A DNA stretch of 64,000 nt, taken from assembly GCF_007991175.1 (NCBI RefSeq), contig NZ_BJXV01000001.1, positions 124,001 to 188,000 on the forward strand, read 5' to 3'. The translations under genes were made by a program, and so were the position numbers. The notes under the pieces are model-generated. The model saw only the letters and a list, made by a program, of their open reading frames with translations, searched no databases and was not told the origin of the DNA. Source of the DNA: Halovibrio variabilis. GTDB taxonomy: Bacteria > Pseudomonadota > Gammaproteobacteria > Pseudomonadales > Halomonadaceae. Below, in pieces: positions 34,515-43,414 of this stretch (within the stretch, counting starts at the first letter, position 1; each line of letters begins with the position of its first letter).

Positions 34515-36476
34515 TTAAGGCATCATTTCAAGGGGAATGGGATAAACGTCATCGCGTGGGTCAGCGCCTTCCGCCAACGACACCCAGCGGTCGACGTCTT
34601 CGTTATAACGCTGGTAATGGCGAAGCTTGGTTGCCAGACGTCTAATGAATCGCTCTTGCTGTAGGCCGTCCCAGCTCAGCCAAGTCTCCTCATCGAGATT
34701 GAGCACCTCGCTTTGATAGGGCAAGTCTTCGAGGTATTCCCCCATTAGCCCCAGCTCGCCTAAGTGCTGCCCCTCGCTTTGTTGGACCTGGCTGGGGTCA
34801 GCCCCCATTGCGGCGGCGACAGAGCGTAGCCGTTCGAACATGTCGGTGGGAGAGATAAGCCCGGCGTTGGCGGAGCTAAGAATTTCACTGACCACGTCGC
34901 TAAGGTCGCTGAGCTCTCCCTTTGTCAGTAGTACCCGGACGTCGGTGGTGGGTATATTCTGGGCGATAAGGTCGCGGTCGCTGATCCATGCTTCAAAGAC
35001 CGGCGGGGCCTGGCTACCGGTTACCTGACCCAGATACGCCAGGCGCATGGCATGGCCAATCACCTCGAGGTCATCGACGAGGCGCTGCTCACCTGGGTCG
35101 TCGGGCTCATCGGCATTTAACGCACTGCCGATGGCTTCGTCACCCAGGTAGGCGGCTTGAACCTGGTCGGTAATCGCCGAGGCTAATGCATCAACGCGCT
35201 GGCCAAAAAGCGCCACATCACCGGTGTTAACCGGATAGTACAGCGAGGTGCCGGTGCCCGCGAAAGTCGACAGGTTACGGTACTGCGCTTCGGCTTTAGC
35301 ATGGTCGCCGTTACTTTCGCCGCCAGGGGTTTTGAGGTGTAACGTATAAACGGCAATGCCGTGACGGGAAGCCTCAAGGCGGACTTGGTCGGCATTAAAG
35401 CCAGTTGACGAGCGCTCGCCGTCACCGTCAATGGCGCTGGCATCGGTGATCAAGACAATATAGCGGGCGCCAAAATTGCTCCACTCGATCTCTTCGACCG
35501 CTTGCATAACGCCCGCAAAGGCGTCTTCTTCCCAGCCGACGGTGGACGCCTGCGCTTCACGAAGGTCGGCGACATGGGCCATAAAATCGCTGCCGTTCTC
35601 GATGTCGGTAGGGTTCGCAAACATACGAGTGACGTACTCGACCTCCGGTGCGGCTGCTACGCTATCGCGGTAGGACACCAAGCCAAACTTCACCTGGTCG
35701 GTTAGTTGCTGTTCTTCGATGCGCTGGTAGATACGTTCAACGGCTTCCCGGGTCCGCTCGATGTAAGGACCCATAGAGGCGGTTGAATCGATCACGAAAA
35801 CAACGCCCGCATTAAACTCGCGTAGCTGCGCTGACGGATCTTGCGCTTCCTGCTGGGTGTCTTCAGTCGCCTCACTAACCGATGCCACGCGCAGCAAGCG
35901 AGTCATGAAGCCGGCTTCGGTCATGATTTCCTCGCCCTCCAGAATCGGCAGCAGGTAAAACTGTTCGTGGAGGTCGACAAAGTATTCGGGTTCCTGCGCG
36001 ACAATGCCGGGGGCCTCGCCATCGCGGCGCAGCTGCGCGCGTAAAGGCGCCACCTGGCCAGACGGTTCAAAGTCATCAAAGATGTGCATCAAGCCGTCAC
36101 GCTCTTTGAAGAACATCAGGCGCTCACGGTTGGCGGGATTGGTAAATGACAGCGTCAGCTGCATCTTCCAGTCGACGGTGCACGCCTCCGGCAGCCAGCC
36201 AATGGCGCTGCCGTAGCTATCGGGCCCTACTTCAAGCCAGTTTTCGCCGCTTTCGTCACTGCGCTGATAGACGTAAAAACGGCTAAAGGCGGGTTGAATC
36301 TCGCCCCCCGAGACGCCCGCTGCTTGGGTAAGCTGGCAGCCGGGGGTAGTGAGGACCCGCTGGTAGAGGGTTTCTTTGCCCTCTTGTAAGAGCGGGCGCT
36401 GGTCAGCGAGTGCGGGCACCACGGCGACCAGTGTCAGGCTTACCGTCAGGGCTAATAATGTTGCGCGTAATATCAT
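34515..36476 (-). CDS. Secreted VWA-domain protein
   Basis: 653 residues with a signal peptide (core LRATLLALTVSLTLVAVVPALA, cleavage near residue 24). Residues about 35-105 look like an SH3-type beta domain (FYVYQRSDESGENWLEVG, then AIGWLPEAC). A VWA domain runs from about 224 to 430 with a MIDAS-like D230-S-T-A-S234 and a conserved VLITDASAIDGDGER strand. The C-terminal 200 residues are helical and acidic without recognised motifs. It is predicted periplasmic. The start overlaps the stop of the preceding gene as ATGA. This is a second VWA protein in the block, distinct in layout from the membrane-anchored one at 28461. Role inferred: metal-dependent adhesion or scaffold in the envelope assembly. 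Confidence 0.8.
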   Translation of the reverse strand: MILRATLLALTVSLTLVAVVPALADQRPLLQEGKETLYQRVLTTPGCQLTQAAGVSGGEIQPAFSRFYVYQRSDESGENWLEVGPDSYGSAIGWLPEACTVDWKMQLTLSFTNPANRERLMFFKERDGLMHIFDDFEPSGQVAPLRAQLRRDGEAPGIVAQEPEYFVDLHEQFYLLPILEGEEIMTEAGFMTRLLRVASVSEATEDTQQEAQDPSAQLREFNAGVVFVIDSTASMGPYIERTREAVERIYQRIEEQQLTDQVKFGLVSYRDSVAAAPEVEYVTRMFANPTDIENGSDFMAHVADLREAQASTVGWEEDAFAGVMQAVEEIEWSNFGARYIVLITDASAIDGDGERSSTGFNADQVRLEASRHGIAVYTLHLKTPGGESNGDHAKAEAQYRNLSTFAGTGTSLYYPVNTGDVALFGQRVDALASAITDQVQAAYLGDEAIGSALNADEPDDPGEQRLVDDLEVIGHAMRLAYLGQVTGSQAPPVFEAWISDRDLIAQNIPTTDVRVLLTKGELSDLSDVVSEILSSANAGLISPTDMFERLRSVAAAMGADPSQVQQSEGQHLGELGLMGEYLEDLPYQSEVLNLDEETWLSWDGLQQERFIRRLATKLRHYQRYNEDVDRWVSLAEGADPRDDVYPIPLEMMP

Positions 36477-37618
36477 CCCTCAAGTGCCTCCAAGCGCTGG
36501 CTGGCTTCCGTGTTCTCTGCATCGATCCCCTGTGCCGTCTGGTACCAGAAAATAGCCGTTTCGGCATCCGGTGCGGGGAAGCAGGCGCTCGGTGAATGCT
36601 GTTCGGGATCAAATTGACGGGCATAGCCCAGGGCGGCCTGGACATCACCGTTGAGCGCCTCGTGCGCGTAGAGGCGGCGGGCAATACCGCAGTGCTCATT
36701 GGCGAGCGCTTCATCAATGACGTCTAATATCGCCGCTGCCGCCTCACCGTCGGCTGCGGTGCAGCCTTGAATAAACGCCAGCTCGCCTTGCTCATCCATA
36801 CGCTGCAAAGAGCAGGGCGCCGCCGCTACCACCGCCGGGGGTTCTTCCGGGCTTGGCTCGGCAGGCTCGACGTCATTGGTTTCAGCGGCGGCCTCGTTTG
36901 CGGTTTCCTCTTCTGGTTCCTCTTCTGGTTCCGGTTCTGGTTCCGGTTCGGAAGTCTCTTCCTCGGGTTGGATCTCTTCTTGTACGGTTTCGCTGGCGCT
37001 GGGTTCGTCGTCACGCGCGGCCAAGCCAAACCACGCGGCGGCGCCCAGAATGGTCACCAGTAGTAAGATAGCCAAGGCCAGCCAAAGCCAGCGGCGGCTG
37101 CCCGCTTTTGTCGCCTCAGGCGGTTCGGGTTCCGCCGCCGCTGGTTCAGGCGCGGGGTCGGTGGGCGCCGGCTCAGGGACGGGGGCTGGTGCCGGTTCTG
37201 GCGCAGGTGGCGGTTCAGGGGTGTGGATGGCAGTCCCAGCTTCGAGGGATGGCGTACTGCCACTCGCTCCAGAGGGCAGTAGGTCGCGGGCAAGCTTGAT
37301 ACGCGCACTGCCTAATTCGGCGCCATCTGGGCCGTAAAATCTGGCCATGTTCGTTGCATGAGGGTTTTCCAGCAGCGGGTCGACGACCTGCTTGTCGACC
37401 ACCGCCGTGAGATTGCCGTCGGCATCGGTTTCCAGTGCAGGTAGCTGGAACTTGAAGGGATGACTGCCCCATTGCCCATTGTCTTGTAAAAAGTGTTCAT
37501 CCTGGTTGCGCTGAATGTCCACCGACATCCCTTCGCCCGTTACATTGCCACCGATAATCACTAGCTGGCCGACCCCGGGTTTGGGGTCAGACAATGGGCG
37601 GAGTTCGATTTTACGCAT
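36473..37618 (-). CDS. Bitopic membrane protein with Pro/Glu-rich linkers
   Basis: 381 residues from the ATG at 37618, which has AAGGA upstream and overlaps srfC by 8 bases. Residues 1-118 form a cytosolic domain with VIIGGNVTGEGMSVDIQRNQ and a beta-rich pattern. A Pro/Ala/Glu-rich linker (about 133-168) precedes one membrane helix (177-200). A second, very acidic linker of Glu/Pro repeats follows, then a C-terminal periplasmic domain (about 280-381) with paired cysteines (APCSLQR, IQGCTA, EHCGIA, SACFPA) and Sel1/TPR-like helices (AIFWYQTAQGIDAEN). The shape, cytosolic domain-linker-helix-periplasmic domain, repeats that of SrfA and the anchored VWA protein. No named family recognised. Confidence 0.75.
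   Translation of the reverse strand: MRKIELRPLSDPKPGVGQLVIIGGNVTGEGMSVDIQRNQDEHFLQDNGQWGSHPFKFQLPALETDADGNLTAVVDKQVVDPLLENPHATNMARFYGPDGAELGSARIKLARDLLPSGASGSTPSLEAGTAIHTPEPPPAPEPAPAPVPEPAPTDPAPEPAAAEPEPPEATKAGSRRWLWLALAILLLVTILGAAAWFGLAARDDEPSASETVQEEIQPEEETSEPEPEPEPEEEPEEETANEAAAETNDVEPAEPSPEEPPAVVAAAPCSLQRMDEQGELAFIQGCTAADGEAAAAILDVIDEALANEHCGIARRLYAHEALNGDVQAALGYARQFDPEQHSPSACFPAPDAETAIFWYQTAQGIDAENTEASQRLEALEG
36909..36949. repeat. 12-bp period repeat inside the acidic linker
   Basis: On the plus strand TCTTCTGGTTCC occurs at 36909-36920 and 36921-36932, followed by GGTTCTGGTTCC at 36933-36944 and a partial copy. It encodes the Glu-Pro-Glu repeats of the linker of the 36473-37618 gene and could vary in copy number. 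Confidence 0.75.
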
Positions 37619-40349
37619 GCGCCTTTTCCTTCGCAGAGAACAGCTCCAACACCTCACCGAGACGCTCGTTTTGTTCGATGGTGATTTCACGCCCACCGCT
37701 GTGGCCGGCATTCTCTTGAGTCATGAGGCAAAGTCCTGATAGCCAGTCGCCGAGGTACACCGTGGCTTGGTTGACCGGTTGTTCAGGTAGCTGAGGGAGT
37801 TCGCCCTTTGGAATGGGGTGACGCTCGTAACCGAAGAGGTGAGTTTTGCTGCCCACGAAGCTGTTTGGGCGTTGGTCGATTGAAACGTAGTGGAAACCAA
37901 GCCAGGCGATGAAATCCTGCAGAATCAACTGGGCGGACAACACTTGGCGCGCTACAAGGCGGTCCCGGCGGGCGCCGCTTTGTACGCGCTGCAATAATGA
38001 AGCGTGTAGTTTGTCTTGTACGTTTAGCCGACTGGCCGCGGTGATCAGTTCATCGGCCAACAGCTTAACCAGCTCGCGGTCGAGGCCGAGCATGCTTAGT
38101 AATCCCTGGCGTTGGGGCAGTTCACGGACATGGCCCACCCAGGCGTTGTAGATAGCGCGGGCAAAACGGTGATCGGCGCTTTGCAGTACGGTGGCCTGCG
38201 ACGTGGCACTGGGCGCGGCCGAGGGCTCGTCAGGGGCATTGCCGAAGGGCAGCTCACCGAAACCACTCTCTAGCCCAAAGCCACTGCTGCCATATAGCCC
38301 ACCATCCTCTGTGGGTGTGTCGTCATCGCCTTCTGCGTTGGGTGACGAGCTGTCTTCGCTGTCGCTCAAGTAGAGGTCGCGGACGATTTCGTCGGGTAGC
38401 CCAAGGTTATGCTGCAGCTCCCCAAGCGACGGCAGGCGCGTTTGCAGCTCCTTCCAGAAACGGCTCGCAATGTCGCGTTTCTCGGCGACTTCACCGCTGG
38501 TGTCGCCAAAATGCCAGCGGGCTAAGCGATCCGTGATCAAGGCGCGATAGGTTTCCTCGAGCTGACTTTCGATACGCCCTAGCTTGTACTCAAGGCCTGC
38601 GATACGCCCTAGGTAGTCGCCAATACGCGCCATGCCGCCATCGTCCAGGGCCAGCATGGCCGCCCAGGCCGCGGCCGGCTGATTGACGTGCTGCTGCACC
38701 GTTTGGCTAGCAATAAAGGTGCTTTGCATACTGCTTAATGCATCGCGCGCGCTGTCATCAATGGCCACTTCGCGGCCTTCTTGACTGACCAAAAAGGGCA
38801 CGGGTAGACGCGGCTTACGCACCAAAAAGGTATTATCAAAGGCTTGCCCAGGTGCCCATTCTTGCATCCAGTCAAAGCTGCCGAAGCGTTCCAGCATGGT
38901 CATTTTGACCAGCCCTTCCCACCCCTCGCGTAACTGGCTTTCGGTTTGTTGCAAGGCACCGGCGATGCGCTTATCGAACATGGTGAGGGTCCAGATGAGC
39001 CCTGGATCACGTTGGCCGCGCTCTGCGGCGGTTGCGCCTTGGGTTTTTTCTATCCAGCGGGTGAGTACCGGCCCGACGCTGGTGACATCGCTCTGCTTAT
39101 CGGAGCTCGTACATACCACCAAGCCGTTCATTTCTTGGCTGTCGGTGTAACGCTCGAACAGGTAAGCCACTTTGCCACGCAGGAGCAGCTGAGAGAGCCC
39201 TTCCTGGCTACCCGCCTCACCGATTTGACGCAGGCTGAGTCGGCCGCGGTAGCCGGGGAAGTCGAGTAGGTCAACCTTTTCAACCCGCGGGTCTCGGGTG
39301 GGCTCTACCAGGGGAAACGTGAGCTCTGCCGTTAGCGCAGCCAGCTGAGCGACGGGCAAACTGACCGGTGCGCCAAGGCTATCGCCTTTGGCCGGGCAAA
39401 CATCCAGCGGCTGATCCTGTGGGGTGCCTAGGCGCTCAAGAATATCGACATTCATAATGCTGTCGCGCTGGCTAAACCCTTCGCCATCGGGGGCGACGAG
39501 GCAGCGCAGGGGGGCATAAACCCTTGAGGCATGCCCCAGGGAGCCAAGCGTTTGGGCTAACTGGCGGTAGAGGTTAGTCAGTTCAGGCTGCTCGCCCCAC
39601 AGAATCGAGAATAGCTCTGCCCGTTGGTGGCTAGTGAGCTGCGGGGCGAGTTTGACCACCTGTGGCCAGTAACGGGCATTGAGTTTGCTGACTGACTTGG
39701 GAAAGCTCGCTTGCAGGTAGTCCCAAAGCGCTACCACGTTTTCCGCGGTAACGCCGGGTTGCCGTTCCTTACTTAGCTTGCCCTCATGGGCCGCCAGTAG
39801 GTTGGCGACCTTCCCTTCATCAATTTCATAAACGTCTTCGCGCTCGTGGTCGAAGTCGTTGAACCACGCATTCGCCAGTACTTTGGCCACTTCAACTTCG
39901 TTGAACAGCTTGAGCTCGACGGGAAACTCTAACGGCCCTGAACGCGACGCGCGGCTAAAGCGGGTGACCAGGCCGGTCGCTTCTTTACCCCCGCCCACCG
40001 GATTGACATGCTCGATAAAGTCCAGGCGCGACGTGCCATAGCAGGTTTCCAGCTTGCCGTTTTCACCGGCGGCTAACGCGGAGATGAGGTAGGACTTACC
40101 CGCTTGGGAGAGGCCAAAAAAGCCTACGGTCATAGGCGTGGTCGCCGCGTGGGATAAGCTTTGGGCCAGGTTGCGAGAGCGATAGAGGGCGAGCCCAAGG
40201 TTGTCGGCTTCACTGTCGAGGCTTGGCGCGCTATCGCGTACCTCTTCAATCCACTCAAGGGCTGCGCCAGCGCCCTGATGAAACGCCTGCCAGCCTTGGC
40301 TGAGTCGCTGCTGTTCGGGTGTTAACTGCTCTGGGGTCAACTGGTTCAT
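37611..40349 (-). CDS. srfC: SrfC-family P-loop (GTPase-like) protein
   Basis: 912 residues, related to the SrfC putative virulence factor family named in Salmonella. A Walker A/G1 motif is at residues 76-86 (GFFGLSQAGKS). The segment KVDLLDFPGYRGR supplies a DFPG G3-like motif, as in dynamin/GTPase folds. The sequence lacks a signal peptide and membrane helices, so the protein is cytosolic or membrane-peripheral. Helical regions with Glu/Gln-rich stretches follow, and the C-terminal third contains a FVSIDQRP-type conserved block (HYVSIDQRPNSFVG). It overlaps srfB by 4 bases (ATGA). Nucleotide preference is inferred. Its biochemical role is not established to my knowledge. Confidence 0.85.
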   Translation of the reverse strand: MNQLTPEQLTPEQQRLSQGWQAFHQGAGAALEWIEEVRDSAPSLDSEADNLGLALYRSRNLAQSLSHAATTPMTVGFFGLSQAGKSYLISALAAGENGKLETCYGTSRLDFIEHVNPVGGGKEATGLVTRFSRASRSGPLEFPVELKLFNEVEVAKVLANAWFNDFDHEREDVYEIDEGKVANLLAAHEGKLSKERQPGVTAENVVALWDYLQASFPKSVSKLNARYWPQVVKLAPQLTSHQRAELFSILWGEQPELTNLYRQLAQTLGSLGHASRVYAPLRCLVAPDGEGFSQRDSIMNVDILERLGTPQDQPLDVCPAKGDSLGAPVSLPVAQLAALTAELTFPLVEPTRDPRVEKVDLLDFPGYRGRLSLRQIGEAGSQEGLSQLLLRGKVAYLFERYTDSQEMNGLVVCTSSDKQSDVTSVGPVLTRWIEKTQGATAAERGQRDPGLIWTLTMFDKRIAGALQQTESQLREGWEGLVKMTMLERFGSFDWMQEWAPGQAFDNTFLVRKPRLPVPFLVSQEGREVAIDDSARDALSSMQSTFIASQTVQQHVNQPAAAWAAMLALDDGGMARIGDYLGRIAGLEYKLGRIESQLEETYRALITDRLARWHFGDTSGEVAEKRDIASRFWKELQTRLPSLGELQHNLGLPDEIVRDLYLSDSEDSSSPNAEGDDDTPTEDGGLYGSSGFGLESGFGELPFGNAPDEPSAAPSATSQATVLQSADHRFARAIYNAWVGHVRELPQRQGLLSMLGLDRELVKLLADELITAASRLNVQDKLHASLLQRVQSGARRDRLVARQVLSAQLILQDFIAWLGFHYVSIDQRPNSFVGSKTHLFGYERHPIPKGELPQLPEQPVNQATVYLGDWLSGLCLMTQENAGHSGGREITIEQNERLGEVLELFSAKEKAHA

Positions 40350-43300
40350 ATGCGTTTCACGCTCCCGCTATCCAGCCAGTAGTTGGTATCACCCAGCCCG
40401 GCATCATTTAGGGTATTGAGCTGTAGCTTTAGATCTCGCGGGCTAAAACTACTCTCGCCGTCAGTATCAACGCTGACGACCTTCAAACGGTCACTGATTA
40501 AGCTGCCTTTGCCTGCACGTTCATCGACCCCTAGGCGTACTTTCAACACCGGCGCTTGGCCACCATTGGCTTCGGCCTTCGCCAGTTTGTCGGCGCCTGA
40601 GGCGGTGAAATCCAGGGTGTAGAGCGGTGAAGCGGTCCAGCGCTGAGCGTTGAGCTGGCGAAAACCAATCCTTAGTGGTCCACGCATCTCAATAACGGGC
40701 GTCTCATCGTCCCCTTCCTTATCCAACTGAATCGTGGTGCCGTTTTCGGTTGTGGCGATGTCGCGGTAGGTCACATCAGCGTTAGGGATCGTGTTGTTAT
40801 TGTCGATCAGGCCAATATGGCGAATGGTTGAGTAAGGACGTAACGCCGCCGCATTGAAAAAGAAGTTAGACAGATTACGCTGAGCGCACAGCAGGCAAAG
40901 CATAGCGCCGACGGAAGCCGTGCTCTTGGGGTCATCGATGCGCCCATTGCGATGAAAAGGGTACCAACTGCCAGTACGATAACCCTGCATCGGCATAATG
41001 CGGCCCGGCGGCAGCGGCAACATCTTGCGCAGGTACGCTTGAATGCCGGGTAAGCGTGATGGTCGGCCGGTCAGCAAAAGGTTGTCACACTGATACTCAA
41101 AGACGACTTCGCACAGCGAGGCCAGGGTTTTACAGATATTGAAACGATCTTTTAAGAAGGCGCGGTGAACATCCAGCAAATTGAACGTAATCGGAATGCT
41201 CAGCAAATTAAAGTTGCAATCCAGGCCCAGCTCGCGGCGCAGCGCATTTTCCACATAGCGATGCACCGAATCGCTTACTGCCTGTTCGCCAAGGCGTTCG
41301 CCATAGGTAAGGGTCTCAGGCCCTGTCGGTTGTTCGGGGTCAAAGGTTTCATAGGATTCGAGCAGGGCGAGCCCGAGAGGGGTAAACACCTGCAGGTTGA
41401 GCTGTTGACGCAGCACCTGGTCCTGAGCATTGGCTCCCTCCTGACCGCACAGCCGCGACATCATGGCATCGGGTGAGGCGACCCCGGCTGCTTTGAGCGC
41501 TGTTTCAAGGCTGGGGAGGATAAACAGCTGAATGACATCCAGCAGGATGTCGTCACCCGCGACACGAAAGCCGTCGCGAAACCGCTGTTCAGGGACGACA
41601 AAGACATTACTGCCCCCGCTTGCCGAGCCGTTACGGTCAAGGTGGTAGTCAGTAATGACTAAATCGGTCGTGCCGCCGCCGATATCGATCGTCGCCAGGC
41701 TGATGCGCTCACGGTCGAGTTTGTCGGGGCGGGCAAGCGTGGCGAAAAACTCCTCTGGATGGCCAGCAAAGTTCTCCTTGATTTCGGTATAGAGATACAC
41801 CAGTTGCCCGCAGGAAGCCTCATCCCACTCCACGCGTAAGCGCGGCATCGGCACACGCAAGGTGCCGTCATCGCTAGCGTCGAAGGGGTTGCTTTCTTCG
41901 TCACCTTCGTGCCAACCCAGGCTTTTCCAGATCAGCGCGACGGCCTGCTCAAGGCGGGATACAAAGAGGCTGCGCTCTGCTTGCGGCAGGGCTGGCGGCA
42001 CTGTGAGCGTAATCGAGCGTAGATGGCGTGGCCGGTTCGTGTGCCCTTGTCGAACACGTTGGGCAGGGCTGTTCATCTGCATCAACGCTTGAGCCAACAC
42101 CTCTGCGAGCATAAACGTCATCAACGAGCTGCGTGAATAGTGCGGCTTGAAGACCGGCAGTTGATCGTCTTCGTCCAGGGTATAGAGCGCGTCTCCCAGC
42201 TCGTTGATCAAGTGCGAGAAGGGCGCTGCCGTGGCGTGTGGCTCAGTGTCAGTGCGCACATAGGCGCTGTTAAAACGCCAACCATGGCGGTAAGTATCAT
42301 CGTCCCACAAATAGCGTTTGGGGCTTGAGAGTCCCGTGGAGCCCTCGGTGCCGCGTCTGCGCCCGGCTAAACGTCCTGCTTCAACGCCAACGCGTGCAAT
42401 GGTTGGCCACAGAAACGCATCGTGGCGTCCACTTTTGACAGATAAGTGATCTTTGCCAAAGAAGGTTTGTGAAAATTCGATGCGGCTTTCAAAGGGGTCA
42501 CGATAGACACGTTCAGGATCAACAAGGTCGCGTAGCTCAAGCACATAGTTGTGCTTTAAGCCCATGCCGGATTGGCCGTGATCTTCAATCAGAATGCCGC
42601 AGGTACGCGAATTGCCAACGTCCAGCACCAAATCAACGGGAATTACCCCTTCTTGCTGGGAAATCACTTTAATGTCAGGGATTTCTACATAGGGGACTTG
42701 CTTGCGATGCTCTTCTTCAATCGGGCGGCGCAGCAAGCTGAGCACGTTAAGGTAGTGCGCCAAGTGTTGGCACTCATCCAGGCCTTCACGCATTTCCTGG
42801 CTATCAAACGTCGGGTTGGCTTCGCGGAAAAGCTCCTCAAGCCACTCCCTGACCCAGGCCTGATCGAGAAACCAGCGCATATTGGAAGTGCTGGTCGCTA
42901 AGCGGAAGTTGGCGCCCGCATTAACATCATCGTGGGTCGGGCAGAGGTAGGCCGTGTTGTCGCGCCGGGTCAGGGTTTGGGTGTCAAACGCCAATGTCAG
43001 CCGGTGGGTGTGGCCATCAATGTCAGGTTCATTGAGCACGGTTAGGCGCATACGTGCCCAGTTGTTGGGTCCCTCATCAAACTTGCCCGGCGGACGAAAG
43101 CGAAAGAACGGTAGCGGCAGCCAAGCAGCATTAAGCTGCTCGAGGCTGGTTGCCATGGCCATATCGAATTGGGGCCGTTTGACGGTCTCAAACGTGCCGG
43201 ACTCCACTTCATGAAAGAGAGAGCCATCCTCTTCGTTAACGAGCAGGCGGGTCAGCATTTTGTCAGCGGTAGCCAGGTACATAAACTCCCCGGCTGGCTC

Positions 43301-43399
43301 CTTACGCGGGTCCAGTTTTAAACCGAAGTCCATAAACTGAACACCGGAGTGGCTGACCAGGGTGACCACCTCTTCAAAATTAATTATTTCAGGCAACAT
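40346..43399 (-). CDS. srfB: SrfB-family actin/Hsp70-fold ATPase
   Basis: 1017 residues, matching the SrfB family. After a 250-residue N-terminal domain of its own, the ATPase fold is plain: phosphate-1 motif LVLDVGNSRTCG at about 258-268, phosphate-2 motif IDIGGGTTDL at 571-580, and an adenosine motif LLLTGRPSRLPGIQAYL near residue 800. This is the arrangement of actin, Hsp70 and FtsA/MreB/ParM-like proteins. No signal peptide or membrane helix is seen. Start 15 bases after srfA stop; end overlaps srfC. By analogy it could polymerise or act as a nucleotide-driven scaffold or chaperone for the membrane partners. That role is inference. Confidence 0.88.
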   Translation of the reverse strand: MLPEIINFEEVVTLVSHSGVQFMDFGLKLDPRKEPAGEFMYLATADKMLTRLLVNEEDGSLFHEVESGTFETVKRPQFDMAMATSLEQLNAAWLPLPFFRFRPPGKFDEGPNNWARMRLTVLNEPDIDGHTHRLTLAFDTQTLTRRDNTAYLCPTHDDVNAGANFRLATSTSNMRWFLDQAWVREWLEELFREANPTFDSQEMREGLDECQHLAHYLNVLSLLRRPIEEEHRKQVPYVEIPDIKVISQQEGVIPVDLVLDVGNSRTCGILIEDHGQSGMGLKHNYVLELRDLVDPERVYRDPFESRIEFSQTFFGKDHLSVKSGRHDAFLWPTIARVGVEAGRLAGRRRGTEGSTGLSSPKRYLWDDDTYRHGWRFNSAYVRTDTEPHATAAPFSHLINELGDALYTLDEDDQLPVFKPHYSRSSLMTFMLAEVLAQALMQMNSPAQRVRQGHTNRPRHLRSITLTVPPALPQAERSLFVSRLEQAVALIWKSLGWHEGDEESNPFDASDDGTLRVPMPRLRVEWDEASCGQLVYLYTEIKENFAGHPEEFFATLARPDKLDRERISLATIDIGGGTTDLVITDYHLDRNGSASGGSNVFVVPEQRFRDGFRVAGDDILLDVIQLFILPSLETALKAAGVASPDAMMSRLCGQEGANAQDQVLRQQLNLQVFTPLGLALLESYETFDPEQPTGPETLTYGERLGEQAVSDSVHRYVENALRRELGLDCNFNLLSIPITFNLLDVHRAFLKDRFNICKTLASLCEVVFEYQCDNLLLTGRPSRLPGIQAYLRKMLPLPPGRIMPMQGYRTGSWYPFHRNGRIDDPKSTASVGAMLCLLCAQRNLSNFFFNAAALRPYSTIRHIGLIDNNNTIPNADVTYRDIATTENGTTIQLDKEGDDETPVIEMRGPLRIGFRQLNAQRWTASPLYTLDFTASGADKLAKAEANGGQAPVLKVRLGVDERAGKGSLISDRLKVVSVDTDGESSFSPRDLKLQLNTLNDAGLGDTNYWLDSGSVKRI

Positions 43400-43414
43400 A
43401 AGTCGTTTACCGTC

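Noticed and set aside
28461..36476. MoxR-VWA chaperone system
   Set aside because: Two VWA proteins are present but no MoxR-type AAA+ ATPase.
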